Shown one piece after another: positions 17,232 through 25,813 of a stretch of DNA of 64,000 bases. The stretch spans positions 655,369-719,368 of the forward strand of contig JASNZF010000002.1 of assembly GCA_048499805.1 (NCBI GenBank), read 5' to 3'. This DNA is from JAWXBA01 sp048499805 (GTDB lineage: Bacteria > Gemmatimonadota > Gemmatimonadetes > Gemmatimonadales > GWC2-71-9). The stretch's first letter is position 1; the number at the start of each line of letters is the position of its first letter. The translations under genes were made by a program, and so were the position numbers. Below the pieces are notes generated by a model, which saw nothing but the letters and a program-made list of their open reading frames with translations, did no database searches and was not told the DNA's origin.

Positions 17232-18658
17232 TGGCCACCACCTGGGAAACCGTCGTCGGGCTGGAGGTGCACGTCCAGCTGGCCACCGCCTCGAAGATGT
17301 TCTGCGGCTGCAGCACCACCTTCGGCGAGGCGCCGAACACCAACGTCTGCCCGGTCTGCCTGGGGCTGCCGGGCGCGCTGCCGGTGCCCAACGAGGAGGC
17401 AATCCGCCTCGCCACGCGGGCGGCGCTGGCCCTCGAGTGCACCGTGCACGAGACCAGCGTCTTCGCCCGCAAGAACTATTTCTACCCCGACCTGCCGAAG
17501 GGGTACCAGATCTCGCAGTTCGACAAGCCGCTCGCCACCGGCGGGGTCCTGCGGTGCGAGTCGCCGGATCGGGGGCCGCTCGCCGTCGGGATCACCCGGC
17601 TGCACGTCGAGGAAGACGCCGGCAAGTCGCTGCACGACCGGTTCCCCGGGCTGACCGCGGTCGACCTCAACCGGGCCGGTGTCCCCCTCGCCGAGATCGT
17701 CAGCGAGCCCGACCTCCGTTCCCCGGCCGAGGCGCGGGCCTACCTGACCGCCATCAAGCAGCTGCTCGTCTTTGCCGGCATCAGCGACTGCAGCATGGAG
17801 AAGGGCAGCCTCCGCGTCGACGCCAACCTCTCGGTGCGCCCGCTCGGCGAGACCACCCTCGGCACCAAGACCGAGGTCAAGAACATGAACAGCTTCGCCA
17901 ATGTGGAGCGCGCCCTGGAGGCGGAGCGTGCGAGGCAGATCGCCCTGCTCGAGTCGGGCGGTCGGGTCGAGCAGGTCTCGCTGCTGTTCAATGCGGCCAC
18001 CGGCGAGGTCCGCCCGATGCGCTCGAAGGAGGACAGCCACGACTACCGGTACTTCCCCGATCCCGACCTGCCGCCGCTGGTGCTGGCCCCGGCGTGGATC
18101 GCGACCGAGCGCGCCGCCCTGCCGGAGTTGCCCGACGCCATGCGGGCGCGCCTGGCGGAGCAGTACGGGCTGCCGGCCTATGATGCCCAGGTGCTGAGTG
18201 GCGAGGTCGCGATCGCCCGCTACTTCGAGGCGGTGGTGGCGACGGGTGCCGAGGCCAAGGCCGCGGCCAATTGGGTCATGGGCGAGGCGCTCACCGATTG
18301 GAATGCCGCGGGCGCCTTCCGGGTGCCCGCCGCCACGCTGTCCGCGCTGATCGGGCTCGTGGCGGGCGGCACCGTCAGTCACCAGGCGGGGAAGAAGGTC
18401 TACGCCGAGCTGTCGTCCCGCGGCGGGGGCGACCCGCTGGCGCTGGCGACTGAACTGGGCCTGATCCAGGTGCGCGATGCCTCGGCACTCGAGGCGTGGG
18501 TGGACGAGGTGATCGCCGCCTGCCCGGACGAGGTGGCGCGGTTCAAGGGCGGGGAGGCGAAGCTGATGGGCTTCCTGACCGGGCAGGTGATGAAGCGAAG
18601 CGGTGGCAAGGCCGACCCCAAGGGCATCCAGGCGGTGCTGGCAAGGAAGCTGGCATGA
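17231..18658 (+). CDS. gatB: Asp-tRNA(Asn)/Glu-tRNA(Gln) amidotransferase subunit B
   Basis: 475 residues. The cradle kinase domain that phosphorylates the tRNA-bound Glu/Asp shows GLEVHVQL, NVCPVCLGLPGALPVPN, KNYFYPDLPKGYQISQ and the EDSHDYRYFPDPDLPPL motif. The C-terminal GatB/YqeY helical tail (about 330-475) binds tRNA. Full length. It forms the GatCAB complex with the two genes before it. Confidence 0.96.
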   Translation: MATTWETVVGLEVHVQLATASKMFCGCSTTFGEAPNTNVCPVCLGLPGALPVPNEEAIRLATRAALALECTVHETSVFARKNYFYPDLPKGYQISQFDKPLATGGVLRCESPDRGPLAVGITRLHVEEDAGKSLHDRFPGLTAVDLNRAGVPLAEIVSEPDLRSPAEARAYLTAIKQLLVFAGISDCSMEKGSLRVDANLSVRPLGETTLGTKTEVKNMNSFANVERALEAERARQIALLESGGRVEQVSLLFNAATGEVRPMRSKEDSHDYRYFPDPDLPPLVLAPAWIATERAALPELPDAMRARLAEQYGLPAYDAQVLSGEVAIARYFEAVVATGAEAKAAANWVMGEALTDWNAAGAFRVPAATLSALIGLVAGGTVSHQAGKKVYAELSSRGGGDPLALATELGLIQVRDASALEAWVDEVIAACPDEVARFKGGEAKLMGFLTGQVMKRSGGKADPKGIQAVLARKLA

Positions 18659-19884
18659 GCACGACGCACGTGGCGCCGGTCGAGGCGATTCGGGCCCATT
18701 TCCCGGCCCTCGAGCGCCGTCACAACGGCCACCTGGTCGCCTATTTCGACGGCCCCGGCGGGACCCAGGTGCCCCGCGCCGTCGGCGACGCGATGCTCGA
18801 CTACCTCTACCATCACAACGCCAACACCCACTGGAGCTACCCGACCAGCGCGGAGACCGACCGGTTGCTCTGGCAGGCCCGGGAAGCAGTGTCGGAGATG
18901 CTCGGCTCGTCGCCGAGCGAGGTGGCCTTCGGTGCCAACATGACGACCCTCACCTTCCACCTGGCGCGTGCGCTGGGCCGGAAGTGGGGACCCGGTGACG
19001 AGGTGGTCGTCACGGAGCTCGATCACCACGCCAACCTGGCGCCGTGGCAGGCCCTGGTGCAGGAGCGGGGGATCACCCTCCGCGTCGTCCCGCTCGACCC
19101 CACGACCGGGCGCCTCGTGCCGGATGGCCTCGCCGCCGCCATCGGGCCGCGGACCAGGCTGGTGGCCATCGGCATGGCGTCGAACGCCCTCGGCACCGTC
19201 ACCGACGTCGCCACCGCGTGTGCCCAGGCGTCGGCGGCCGGGGCGCTTTCGTTCGTGGATGCCGTGCACGCCGCGGCGCACCTGCCGATCGATGTCCGCC
19301 GGATCGGCTGTGACTTCCTGTCCTGCTCGGCCTACAAGTTCTACGGTCCGCACATCGGCATCCTCTTTGGCCGCGGCGCCCAGCTCGAGGCGCTCGACCT
19401 GCCCAAGCTCATCCCCGCCGCCGACGACCCGCCCGAAAGCCTCGAGACCGGGACCCAGAACCACGAGGGGATCGTTGGCGCTGCGGCGGCCATCGCGTTC
19501 CTGGCCGGGCTCGCCAGCGGCGCCCCGAACCGCCGCGACGGCCTCCGTGCCACCCTGATGGAGCTCCACCACCGGGGCGAGGCACTGCTGGCCGCGATGT
19601 GGGAGGGACTTTCCGCGATACCCGGGGTGCGCTGCAGCGGGCCACCGCCCGGCACGCCGCGGACCCCGACCCTGGGGTTCACGGTGGCAGGAAGGACGTC
19701 GGAGCAGGTGGCCATCGCCCTCGCGGAACGCGGGGTGTTCGTGTCCCACGGCGACTTCTACGCGGTCACGGTGATCGAGCGGCTGGGCGTGGAGGGGTTG
19801 GTACGAGCGGGGTGCGCGTGCTACACCACGAGGGCAGAGGTGGACCGGCTGGTGGCCGGCGTGCACGCGCTCGTGCAGGGCTGA
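18655..19884 (+). CDS. Cysteine-desulfurase-like PLP enzyme (class V aminotransferase)
   Basis: 409 residues from ATG 18655 (overlaps the gatB stop, ATGA). The PLP lysine is Lys228 in SCSAYKFYGPH; VDAVHAAAH (Asp202) and ELDHHANL (His124) are the usual cofactor contacts. It belongs to the cysteine desulfurase-like subgroup distinct from NifS/IscS: the C-terminal RAGCACYTT holds cysteines near the place of the mobile catalytic loop. Substrate not certain; may release sulfur from cysteine or act on another beta-substituted amino acid. Confidence 0.75.
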   Translation: MSTTHVAPVEAIRAHFPALERRHNGHLVAYFDGPGGTQVPRAVGDAMLDYLYHHNANTHWSYPTSAETDRLLWQAREAVSEMLGSSPSEVAFGANMTTLTFHLARALGRKWGPGDEVVVTELDHHANLAPWQALVQERGITLRVVPLDPTTGRLVPDGLAAAIGPRTRLVAIGMASNALGTVTDVATACAQASAAGALSFVDAVHAAAHLPIDVRRIGCDFLSCSAYKFYGPHIGILFGRGAQLEALDLPKLIPAADDPPESLETGTQNHEGIVGAAAAIAFLAGLASGAPNRRDGLRATLMELHHRGEALLAAMWEGLSAIPGVRCSGPPPGTPRTPTLGFTVAGRTSEQVAIALAERGVFVSHGDFYAVTVIERLGVEGLVRAGCACYTTRAEVDRLVAGVHALVQG

Positions 19885-19891
19885 GCCGCGC

Positions 19892-20887
19892 TCAGGCGGC
19901 TGGGGAGTCCGTGTCGGATCCCAGCACGACGGACTCCGGCACCGTCACCAGTTCGGGCGGTGCCGGCAGCAGCCACGGCCGGGTTACCGTGCTGTCGAGC
20001 CAGTACTCCAGCGGGTGGTCCGGCAGCCCATAGTGTTCTGCTGCGGCTTCCAGCATCCGCTCCTTGTTGGGCCATGAACCCCGGACCAGTTCCCGCCGCC
20101 GGAGGCGCTTGGCCTGGTAGAGCGGGCGGTGTCCCGTCGGGTCGAGCTCGCGGGCGCGTCCCGCCTCGGATCGCAGTGTCTCCATGACGTAGTCGTAGGC
20201 CACCGCGAGGTGACGCTCGACCTGGTCATCGGTCAGCATCCACCGGCTGCGCTCGCGTGCCATTCGCATCGTCTCCTGCCACCCCTTCATGTCCGCCAGG
20301 TGCACCAGTCCGCGGAAGATCTTGCGGTTGGTGCGGACGCTGAACAGCGTGGGGGAGATGATCGACTCCAGGTGCTGATCGGCCGGGGCGTGGTCCAGGA
20401 CGATCAGCTGCTTGGCCTTCCGGGCGTAGGCCGCGGTCAGGTACGCCTCGACCCGGCTCTCCCAGTAGGAATGCCCCATCGAGCGGGCGCTGCTGGTCAG
20501 CAGCAATTGCCGGGGGACGAAGAAGTTGTGCGCCACGGTGTCTGCCGCCAGGTGCGACAGGTAGCCCAGCCCGAACGCCCGGAGCCGCTCCGACTCGGCG
20601 CGGTCATGAACCTCCTGGCCCACCGTCCAGAAGTGGGAATGGCGCCCGGGTGGCACGTACTTCTTGGCGATGGAGGTGTCGGCGGCGATGCTGCCGTACA
20701 GGAAGTCCCAGGGATAGTGGTGCAGCAGCTCGGCGATCACCGGCGGCAGCAGCCGCAGGTTGGCCAGGACGGTCTCGCTCAGGAAGATGTGGGTGCCCGG
20801 GGTCCAGGCGTGGGCATCCGAGGGCAGGAGGAGCAGCATCAGGACCGCCAGACCAGCTCCCCACCCCAAACGGGACCAACCGCTCAC
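19892..20887 (-). CDS. Zinc-dependent phospholipase C-like secreted protein
   Basis: 331 residues from GTG 20887, which overlaps the stop of the upstream gene. A signal peptide ends in SDAHAW, giving the Trp/His-rich mature start seen in phospholipase C/S1-P1 nuclease-fold enzymes. Candidate zinc ligands include GTHIF, IAAD, and H-x3-D in SHLAADTVAH. The second half (from about 170) is helical and basic. Likely exported; substrate (phospholipid or other) unknown. Confidence 0.7.
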   Translation of the reverse strand: MSGWSRLGWGAGLAVLMLLLLPSDAHAWTPGTHIFLSETVLANLRLLPPVIAELLHHYPWDFLYGSIAADTSIAKKYVPPGRHSHFWTVGQEVHDRAESERLRAFGLGYLSHLAADTVAHNFFVPRQLLLTSSARSMGHSYWESRVEAYLTAAYARKAKQLIVLDHAPADQHLESIISPTLFSVRTNRKIFRGLVHLADMKGWQETMRMARERSRWMLTDDQVERHLAVAYDYVMETLRSEAGRARELDPTGHRPLYQAKRLRRRELVRGSWPNKERMLEAAAEHYGLPDHPLEYWLDSTVTRPWLLPAPPELVTVPESVVLGSDTDSPAA

Positions 20888-21351
20888 CGACGCCCTCGCA
20901 CCAGGAGCCTCCGCACCAAACCGATGGCGCCGCCGGCGGTCCGGACCCGCCGCACCGCCGCCGTGGCGTCCAGCGCCGTCTCCTCGACTTCCTCCTGCAC
21001 CACCTCGATCAGGGCGTCGAAGTCCTGCAGGCGCCGACGGGCACGCTTGATCCCGCGCTCGAAGGTGAACCGGGTCCGCCGGCTGGTTTCCAGGACTTCC
21101 CGGATTTCTCCGGTGATCTGCTCGGAAAGCGCCTCGCCCTTGACCGCCAGCCGGTTGACCGCCTTGATGGCGGGCTCCAGCTCCGTGGTCAGGGCGTGCA
21201 GGTCCTTCCGCAGTTCCGCGCCGTCGTTCCGGATCTGGAACGCCGCGATCGCCATCCCGATGAAACAGATCGCGATCACCACCATGGACAGGGCCACGGT
21301 CGTGCCAACCCAACTGGACGTGGCGGCTTGGAGCGCCAGGAGGAGCGTCAT
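20884..21351 (-). CDS. Membrane-anchored coiled-coil protein (DUF948-like)
   Basis: 155 residues: one N-terminal transmembrane helix (about 17-37) followed by a long helical, charged region (LRKDLHALTTELEPAIKAVNR) and a basic C-terminus. The layout resembles DUF948/YtxG-type proteins; function unknown. The start is ATG at 21351 (GGAG upstream), and the stop overlaps the GTG of the phospholipase-like gene. Confidence 0.6.
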   Translation of the reverse strand: MTLLLALQAATSSWVGTTVALSMVVIAICFIGMAIAAFQIRNDGAELRKDLHALTTELEPAIKAVNRLAVKGEALSEQITGEIREVLETSRRTRFTFERGIKRARRRLQDFDALIEVVQEEVEETALDATAAVRRVRTAGGAIGLVRRLLVRGRR

Positions 21352-21410
21352 GCCTGGCTCCGGGTGGGGGAATCCATGCCCGAATATAATGCCGAAACCC
21401 GCGGCCCCGC

Positions 21411-21441
21411 TTGACGCTCCGGACCCGCCCCGCGAGGTTTG
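21411..21441 (+). promoter_or_regulatory. Possible murA promoter close to the start codon
   Basis: TTGACG (21411-21416), 17 bases, GAGGTTTG (21434-21441), then 4 bases and the ATG at 21446. The -35 and the TTTG part are good but the first base of the -10 is off. A TATAAT also occurs at 21385-21390 without a convincing -35. Confidence 0.35.
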
Positions 21442-21445
21442 CCGC

Positions 21446-22729
21446 ATGCCTCCACGTTTCGTCGTCCGCGGCGGGAAGCCGCTCCACGGGACCATCGTTC
21501 CCGCCGGCAACAAGAACGCCGCCCTCCCGATCCTGGCGGCCACCGTCCTGGGACGGAGCCCCTCCACCCTGCACAATGTCCCGCGGATCCGGGATGTCGA
21601 GGCGATGGCGGAACTGCTGGCGGGGCTCGGTGCCAGCGTCGAGTGGACCGGCACCAATACCGTCCGGATCGACCCGGCCGGTGTCACCGCGCGGCCACTC
21701 GATCCCGTCCTCTGCGCCAGGATCCGGGCCTCCATCCTGATGGCTGGCCCGCTCCTGGCCCGGTTCGGCAAGGTCATCCTGCCCCCGCCCGGGGGCGATG
21801 TCATCGGCCGCCGCCGGGTCGACACCCACTTCCTGGCCCTCGAGGAACTCGGGGCTACGGTGCGGGTCGGTGACCGCTACGAGATCGAGGGTGCCCACCT
21901 GACCGGCGCCGACATCTTCCTCGACGAACCCAGCGTGACCGGCACGGAGAACGCCCTGATGGCGGCGGTCACCGCCACGGGCCGCACCATCTTCCGCAAT
22001 GCCGCCGCCGAGCCCCACGTGCAGGACCTGGCCCACTTCCTGGTCGCGATGGGCGCCCGGATCGAGGGGATCGGCTCCAACACCTATACCCTCGAGGGGG
22101 TGGACGCGCTCCAGGGTGCCGAGTACACGATCGGCCCCGACCACATCGAGATCGCCTCGTTCATCGGGCTCGCTGCCGTCACCGACGGGGCGATCACCAT
22201 CAACGGGGTCCGCGGGCCCGACCTCCGCAGCACCCTGCTCGGCTTCGACCGCCTGGGCATCCGGCCCCGACTCAGCGGCACCGAGCTGGTGGTCGATGCC
22301 CACCAGGAGCGACGGATCCGGCCCGACCTCGGCGGCCACGTCCCCAAGCTCGAGGATGGCCCCTGGCCGGCCTTCCCGGCCGACGTCATGTCGATCGCCA
22401 TCGTTGCCGCCACCCAGTGCGAGGGGATGATCCTGATCCACGAGAAGATGTTCGAGTCCCGGCTCTTCTTCGTCGACAAGCTGATCGGCATGGGTGCCAG
22501 GATCGTCCTCTGCGACCCCCATCGGGCCGTCATCTCCGGCCCCGCGCGGCTCCGGGGCGGGACGGTGGAGTCGCCCGACATCCGGGCCGGGATGGCGATG
22601 CTCCTCGCGGCGCTGGCCGCGGAGGGGCAGAGCACCATCCACAACGTGGGGCAGATCGAGCGGGGCTACGAGCGCATCGATGCACGCCTCCGGGCGCTCG
22701 GAGCCGACATCCAGCGACTGGATGACTGA
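21446..22729 (+). CDS. murA: UDP-N-acetylglucosamine 1-carboxyvinyltransferase
   Basis: 427 residues; first committed step of peptidoglycan synthesis, transferring enolpyruvate from PEP to UDP-GlcNAc. Lys23-Asn24 (GNKNAALP) and the Asp of FPADVMS are present. The catalytic loop reads PPPGGDVIGRR, with Asp118 where Escherichia coli has Cys115. A natural Cys-to-Asp change is known in Mycobacterium and some other lineages; the enzyme stays active but cannot be alkylated by fosfomycin. The next gene overlaps by 8 bp. Confidence 0.95.
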   Translation: MPPRFVVRGGKPLHGTIVPAGNKNAALPILAATVLGRSPSTLHNVPRIRDVEAMAELLAGLGASVEWTGTNTVRIDPAGVTARPLDPVLCARIRASILMAGPLLARFGKVILPPPGGDVIGRRRVDTHFLALEELGATVRVGDRYEIEGAHLTGADIFLDEPSVTGTENALMAAVTATGRTIFRNAAAEPHVQDLAHFLVAMGARIEGIGSNTYTLEGVDALQGAEYTIGPDHIEIASFIGLAAVTDGAITINGVRGPDLRSTLLGFDRLGIRPRLSGTELVVDAHQERRIRPDLGGHVPKLEDGPWPAFPADVMSIAIVAATQCEGMILIHEKMFESRLFFVDKLIGMGARIVLCDPHRAVISGPARLRGGTVESPDIRAGMAMLLAALAAEGQSTIHNVGQIERGYERIDARLRALGADIQRLDD

Positions 22730-23522
22730 CCGGCAGCCCCGGGTTGCCTCCGAGGTCCCGCTGGCCGGCGCCGTTCCCCGGTGGGAGGTGCCCGGCTGGC
22801 GCGAGCGGTTCGGCGTGGTTGCCGGGGTGACCGGGCGGGGCGACGGGACGGCGGGGGCGGGTTTCGACCTCGGACTCTGGACCGGGGAACCGGTCGGGCA
22901 GGTCCACGAGCGGTGGCGTGACTTCCTCCGGGCCGAACCGGGATTCCCGGGAGCGGTCCTCTCCCACCAGGTCCACGGCACGGCCATCGCCCAGCATTCG
23001 GAGCGGCACCAGGGGTGGACCCTCCTCGGGGGGTATGACGGCCACCTCACCGGGGCCAGCGGGCTTCTCCTGCTCGTGACCGTGGCCGATTGCGTCCCGG
23101 TCTACCTCCTCGACCCGACCCGCCGTCATTGTGCCCTGGTCCATGCCGGCTGGCGGGGCGTCGCCGGGGGGATCCTCGAGGCGGCGGTGTCCCACCTGTG
23201 CGGGGCTTCCGGTGGTTCTCCGGCGGATCTCGCAATGCATTGTGGTGTCGCGATATCGGGCCCCTGCTATGAAGTGGATGATGCAGTCGCGACGGCGTGT
23301 GGAAAACCCACACCGACGGGGACGAAGGTCCATCTGGACCTCCGTGACCGGCTGGCCGATCAGGGGGATGTGTTGGGCGTGGGCGAGATCACCGTCTCCG
23401 GGCATTGTACCGCCTCGCAACCTGGCGACTTCTTCAGTCACCGGGGCTCCGGGGGCCGGGACGGGCGGCAGGTGGCCTATCTCGGGTATCCCGTGCCGGG
23501 CTCCGCCGCAGTTCCACTGTAA
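22722..23522 (+). CDS. pgeF: YfiH/PgeF-type laccase-domain protein
   Basis: 266 residues. Metal-binding and active-site motifs of the family are present: SHQVHG, VADCVPVYLLD and VHAGWRG, with CTASQPGDFFSHR near the C-terminus. Formerly called polyphenol oxidase; in Escherichia coli the protein (PgeF/YfiH) corrects peptidoglycan precursors by cleaving UDP-MurNAc-L-Ser. Its position directly after murA, overlapping by 8 bp, fits a peptidoglycan role. Confidence 0.85.
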   Translation: MTDRQPRVASEVPLAGAVPRWEVPGWRERFGVVAGVTGRGDGTAGAGFDLGLWTGEPVGQVHERWRDFLRAEPGFPGAVLSHQVHGTAIAQHSERHQGWTLLGGYDGHLTGASGLLLLVTVADCVPVYLLDPTRRHCALVHAGWRGVAGGILEAAVSHLCGASGGSPADLAMHCGVAISGPCYEVDDAVATACGKPTPTGTKVHLDLRDRLADQGDVLGVGEITVSGHCTASQPGDFFSHRGSGGRDGRQVAYLGYPVPGSAAVPL

Positions 23523-23531
23523 GGGGGCAGG

Positions 23532-23903
23532 GTGATCGGTTCCTGGGCAGTTCGGGTGGTGGTTGGCGGGGCGCTGATGGCCCTGGGTGCGGGGTGCCTC
23601 AGCGAGCCGGGGGCGGACACGACTCCCCCCACGGTGGAAATCACCAGCCCGGCCGCCAACGCGACCGTTTCCGGCGTGGTGAGCATCTCCACCCGGGTCA
23701 CCGACAATGTCGGGATCGAGGTGGTCCGGTTCTATGCCGGCACCACGCTCCTGGGCGAGGACGGGATCGCCCCCTACGAGTGGCTCTGGAACACGACGAC
23801 CCGGGCCCCCGGCGCCGTCCAGCTCCAGGTGGTGGCGGTGGACCTCGCCGGGAACACCGGGAATGCCCAAGTCACGGTGACCGTCAACAACGGCCCCCAG
23901 TAG
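23532..23903 (+). CDS. Lipoprotein with a single Ig-like domain
   Basis: 123 residues from GTG 23532 (GGGGGCAGG upstream). Signal ends MALGAGC, lipobox with Cys about 22. The rest is one bacterial Ig-like (Big_9 type) domain, recognisable by TPPTVEITSPAANATVSG, VTDNVGIEVVRFY and VVAVDLAGNTGNAQ. Such modules are usually surface adhesive or spacer domains, but here the module stands alone. Confidence 0.7.
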   Translation: MIGSWAVRVVVGGALMALGAGCLSEPGADTTPPTVEITSPAANATVSGVVSISTRVTDNVGIEVVRFYAGTTLLGEDGIAPYEWLWNTTTRAPGAVQLQVVAVDLAGNTGNAQVTVTVNNGPQ

Positions 23904-23918
23904 GGCGGGGGCCGGGAA

Positions 23919-23950
23919 TTGACGCGGGACGCCCGCTGGCGGTATATTTG
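23919..23950 (+). promoter_or_regulatory. nusA operon promoter
   Basis: TTGACG (23919-23924), 18 bases, TATATTTG (23943-23950). It matches the window's TTG/TAnnTTTG pattern exactly. The start codon of nusA is 210 bases downstream, leaving a long leader with a terminator hairpin inside. Confidence 0.7.
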
Positions 23951-24005
23951 AAAGGCTGGACGGAGGTTTGTGGTGCTCGCCTGCCGGACCCGGGTTGGCT
24001 GACGA

Positions 24006-24029
24006 TGTGGGGAATTCCCCACATTTTTT
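24006..24029 (+). terminator. Terminator/attenuator hairpin inside the nusA leader
   Basis: TGTGGGGAATTCCCCACA (24006-24023) is a perfect 18-base palindrome followed by six T (24024-24029), the best intrinsic terminator in the window. It lies about 50 bases after the predicted start of the nusA promoter and about 130 bases before the nusA ATG. Either it ends the upstream lipoprotein transcript, or it acts as an attenuator for the nusA-infB operon. Confidence 0.85.
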
Positions 24030-24159
24030 GTTCCCCCCACCGCCGGGACGTGCCCACCGGCCTCTTCCCTGGAATCGTGAGACCCTGTACCCGTCGGCAC
24101 CCGGGACCCTGAAGGGCAGGGTGCGGTGCCGGCATCCCGAGTTTTCGGAGCGACCACGC

Positions 24160-25494
24160 ATGGCAGGATCGGCAGAGATGCTCGCGGCGATCCGCGAGCT
24201 CACCACGACCAAGCAGATCGACCGGAACGAGCTTCTCGACCTCCTGCGCGACGGGATTCATGCCGCGCTGGTGAAGAAGTTCGGGCCGAATGTCCGTTTC
24301 GAGATGAGCGTCGACGAGCTGCAGGGCTCGATCGAGATCATGCGGCTCCGGCAGGTGGTGGCCGTGGTCGAGGATCCCAGCGCGGAGATCGGGCTCGAGG
24401 AGGCGCGGTTCGAGGACCCGGAGTTCGAGGTCGGCGACATGCTCGAGGAGCAGGTGCCGTTCGAGGACTTCGGGCGGCTGGCGGTGCAGGCCGCCAAGCA
24501 GCGGATCATCCAGCGGGTGCGCGAGGGCGAGCGGACCAAGATCCGCGACGAGTTCGGCGACCGGGTGGGGGAGCTGCTTTCCGGCGAGATCCAGCAGATC
24601 GAGCGGGGCAAGATCGTCCTGATCCTCAACAAGTTCCGCGAGGCCGAGGCGATCATCCCCTACCGCGACCAGAACCATCGCGAGCACTTCCACCAGGGCG
24701 ACACGATCCGGGCGGTCCTCAAGAAGCTCGAGGAGACCCCCAAGGGCCCGCGGCTGGTCCTGAGCCGGGCCGATGCGATGTTCGTGGCGGCGCTCTTCAA
24801 GCTCGAGGTGCCGGAGATCGCGCAGGGGGTCGTCGAGATCCGGGCGATCGCCCGCGAAGTCGGCAGCCGGACCAAGGTGGCGGTGATCAGCCGCGACGAT
24901 GCCATCGACCCGGTTGGCGCCTGCGTCGGTCTCAAGGGGTCGCGGGTCCAGGCGGTGGTCAATGAGCTGGGCGGCGAGCGGATCGACATCGTGCCGTGGT
25001 CGCCGGACCCGGAGCGGTTCTCCCGCCTGGCGCTGGCGCCGGCCCGGGTGGCCAAGGTCTTCTCCGACCCCGACTCGAAGACGATCCAGGCGGTGGTGGA
25101 CGAGGACCAGCTCTCGCTGGCGATCGGCCGGAACGGGCAGAACGTGCGGCTCGCCTCCGAGCTGACCGGTTGGAAGATCGACCTCTACTCGAGCCGGGAG
25201 TGGCTGGAGCGCGGGGGCGAGGGCCCGCTGTTCGCCCTGCCGCCGCTGGAGGAGGAGGTCGTCACCCAGGTGCCGCTCAGCGAGATGAAGGGCCTGTCCG
25301 CCGAGCTGGTCGCGATCCTGGAGCAGGCGGGCTTCAAGATGCTGAACGACATCCTGGACATGGAGCGGGAGGATGTCATGAAGGTGAACGGGATGACCGA
25401 GGAGGCCGGCGACCAGTTGCTGGCGTTCCTCTCCGACCTGGTCGAGGATGGCGAGGATGCCGCGCCACCCGCCGGGGACGTGCCCGCCGCGTGA
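24160..25494 (+). CDS. nusA: Transcription termination/antitermination factor NusA
   Basis: 444 residues from ATG 24160. In order: N-terminal RNA-polymerase-binding domain (1-130), S1 domain (about 135-200; LSGEIQQIERGKIVLIL), two KH domains (AIDPVGACVGLKGSRVQAV and LSLAIGRNGQNVRLA) and a C-terminal helix-hairpin-helix (MKGLSAELVAILEQAGF). It binds RNA polymerase and nascent RNA. rimP, often upstream, is not here: the gene before it is a lipoprotein. The long leader holds a terminator. Confidence 0.96.
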   Translation: MAGSAEMLAAIRELTTTKQIDRNELLDLLRDGIHAALVKKFGPNVRFEMSVDELQGSIEIMRLRQVVAVVEDPSAEIGLEEARFEDPEFEVGDMLEEQVPFEDFGRLAVQAAKQRIIQRVREGERTKIRDEFGDRVGELLSGEIQQIERGKIVLILNKFREAEAIIPYRDQNHREHFHQGDTIRAVLKKLEETPKGPRLVLSRADAMFVAALFKLEVPEIAQGVVEIRAIAREVGSRTKVAVISRDDAIDPVGACVGLKGSRVQAVVNELGGERIDIVPWSPDPERFSRLALAPARVAKVFSDPDSKTIQAVVDEDQLSLAIGRNGQNVRLASELTGWKIDLYSSREWLERGGEGPLFALPPLEEEVVTQVPLSEMKGLSAELVAILEQAGFKMLNDILDMEREDVMKVNGMTEEAGDQLLAFLSDLVEDGEDAAPPAGDVPAA

Positions 25495-25802
25495 ACGACC
25501 GCGTCCTCGGGCTGCTGGGGCTGGGGCTCAGGGGCGGGCTGGTGATCGTGGGAGTGGAAGCGGTCCGGGCGGCGCTCCAGCGCGGTGACCTGGCCTGCAT
25601 CGTGATGGCCGCCGACGCCAGTCCGCGTGCGGTGGAGAAGATCGGCCGGTTGGCGCGCGCCCGTGGGGTGCCGTCGGTCCCGGCCGGAGCAGCAGCCGCG
25701 CTCGGCGCGCGGCTCGGGCGTCCCCCGGTGATGGTGGCCGGGGTGCGGGATCCCAAGCTCGCAGCCGGCCTCGTGGCCGCCGGGCAGCCGGTCAAGCAGT
25801 GA
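25491..25802 (+). CDS. L7Ae/L30e-like ribosomal-type protein (YlxQ-like)
   Basis: 103 residues from GTG 25491, overlapping the nusA stop. It shows the L7Ae/L30e pattern: VEAVRAALQRGDLACIVMAADAS and ARARGVPSVPAG, which in relatives binds kink-turn RNA. The position between nusA and infB is the same as that of ylxQ in Bacillus. Confidence 0.8.
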   Translation: MNDRVLGLLGLGLRGGLVIVGVEAVRAALQRGDLACIVMAADASPRAVEKIGRLARARGVPSVPAGAAAALGARLGRPPVMVAGVRDPKLAAGLVAAGQPVKQ

Positions 25803-25813
25803 CGGAGGATTGA

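Noticed and set aside
21385..21390. TATAAT as the murA promoter
   Set aside because: Consensus hexamer, but no -35 at 16-18 bases; the TTGACG at 21411 with a downstream TTTG is placed better. Kept as an alternative only.
23951..24030. SRP (4.5S) RNA or another known small RNA in the nusA leader
   Set aside because: The GGTGCTC...CCGGA stretch lacks the conserved GGAAGGAAGCAGCC loop; only the terminator hairpin is clear.
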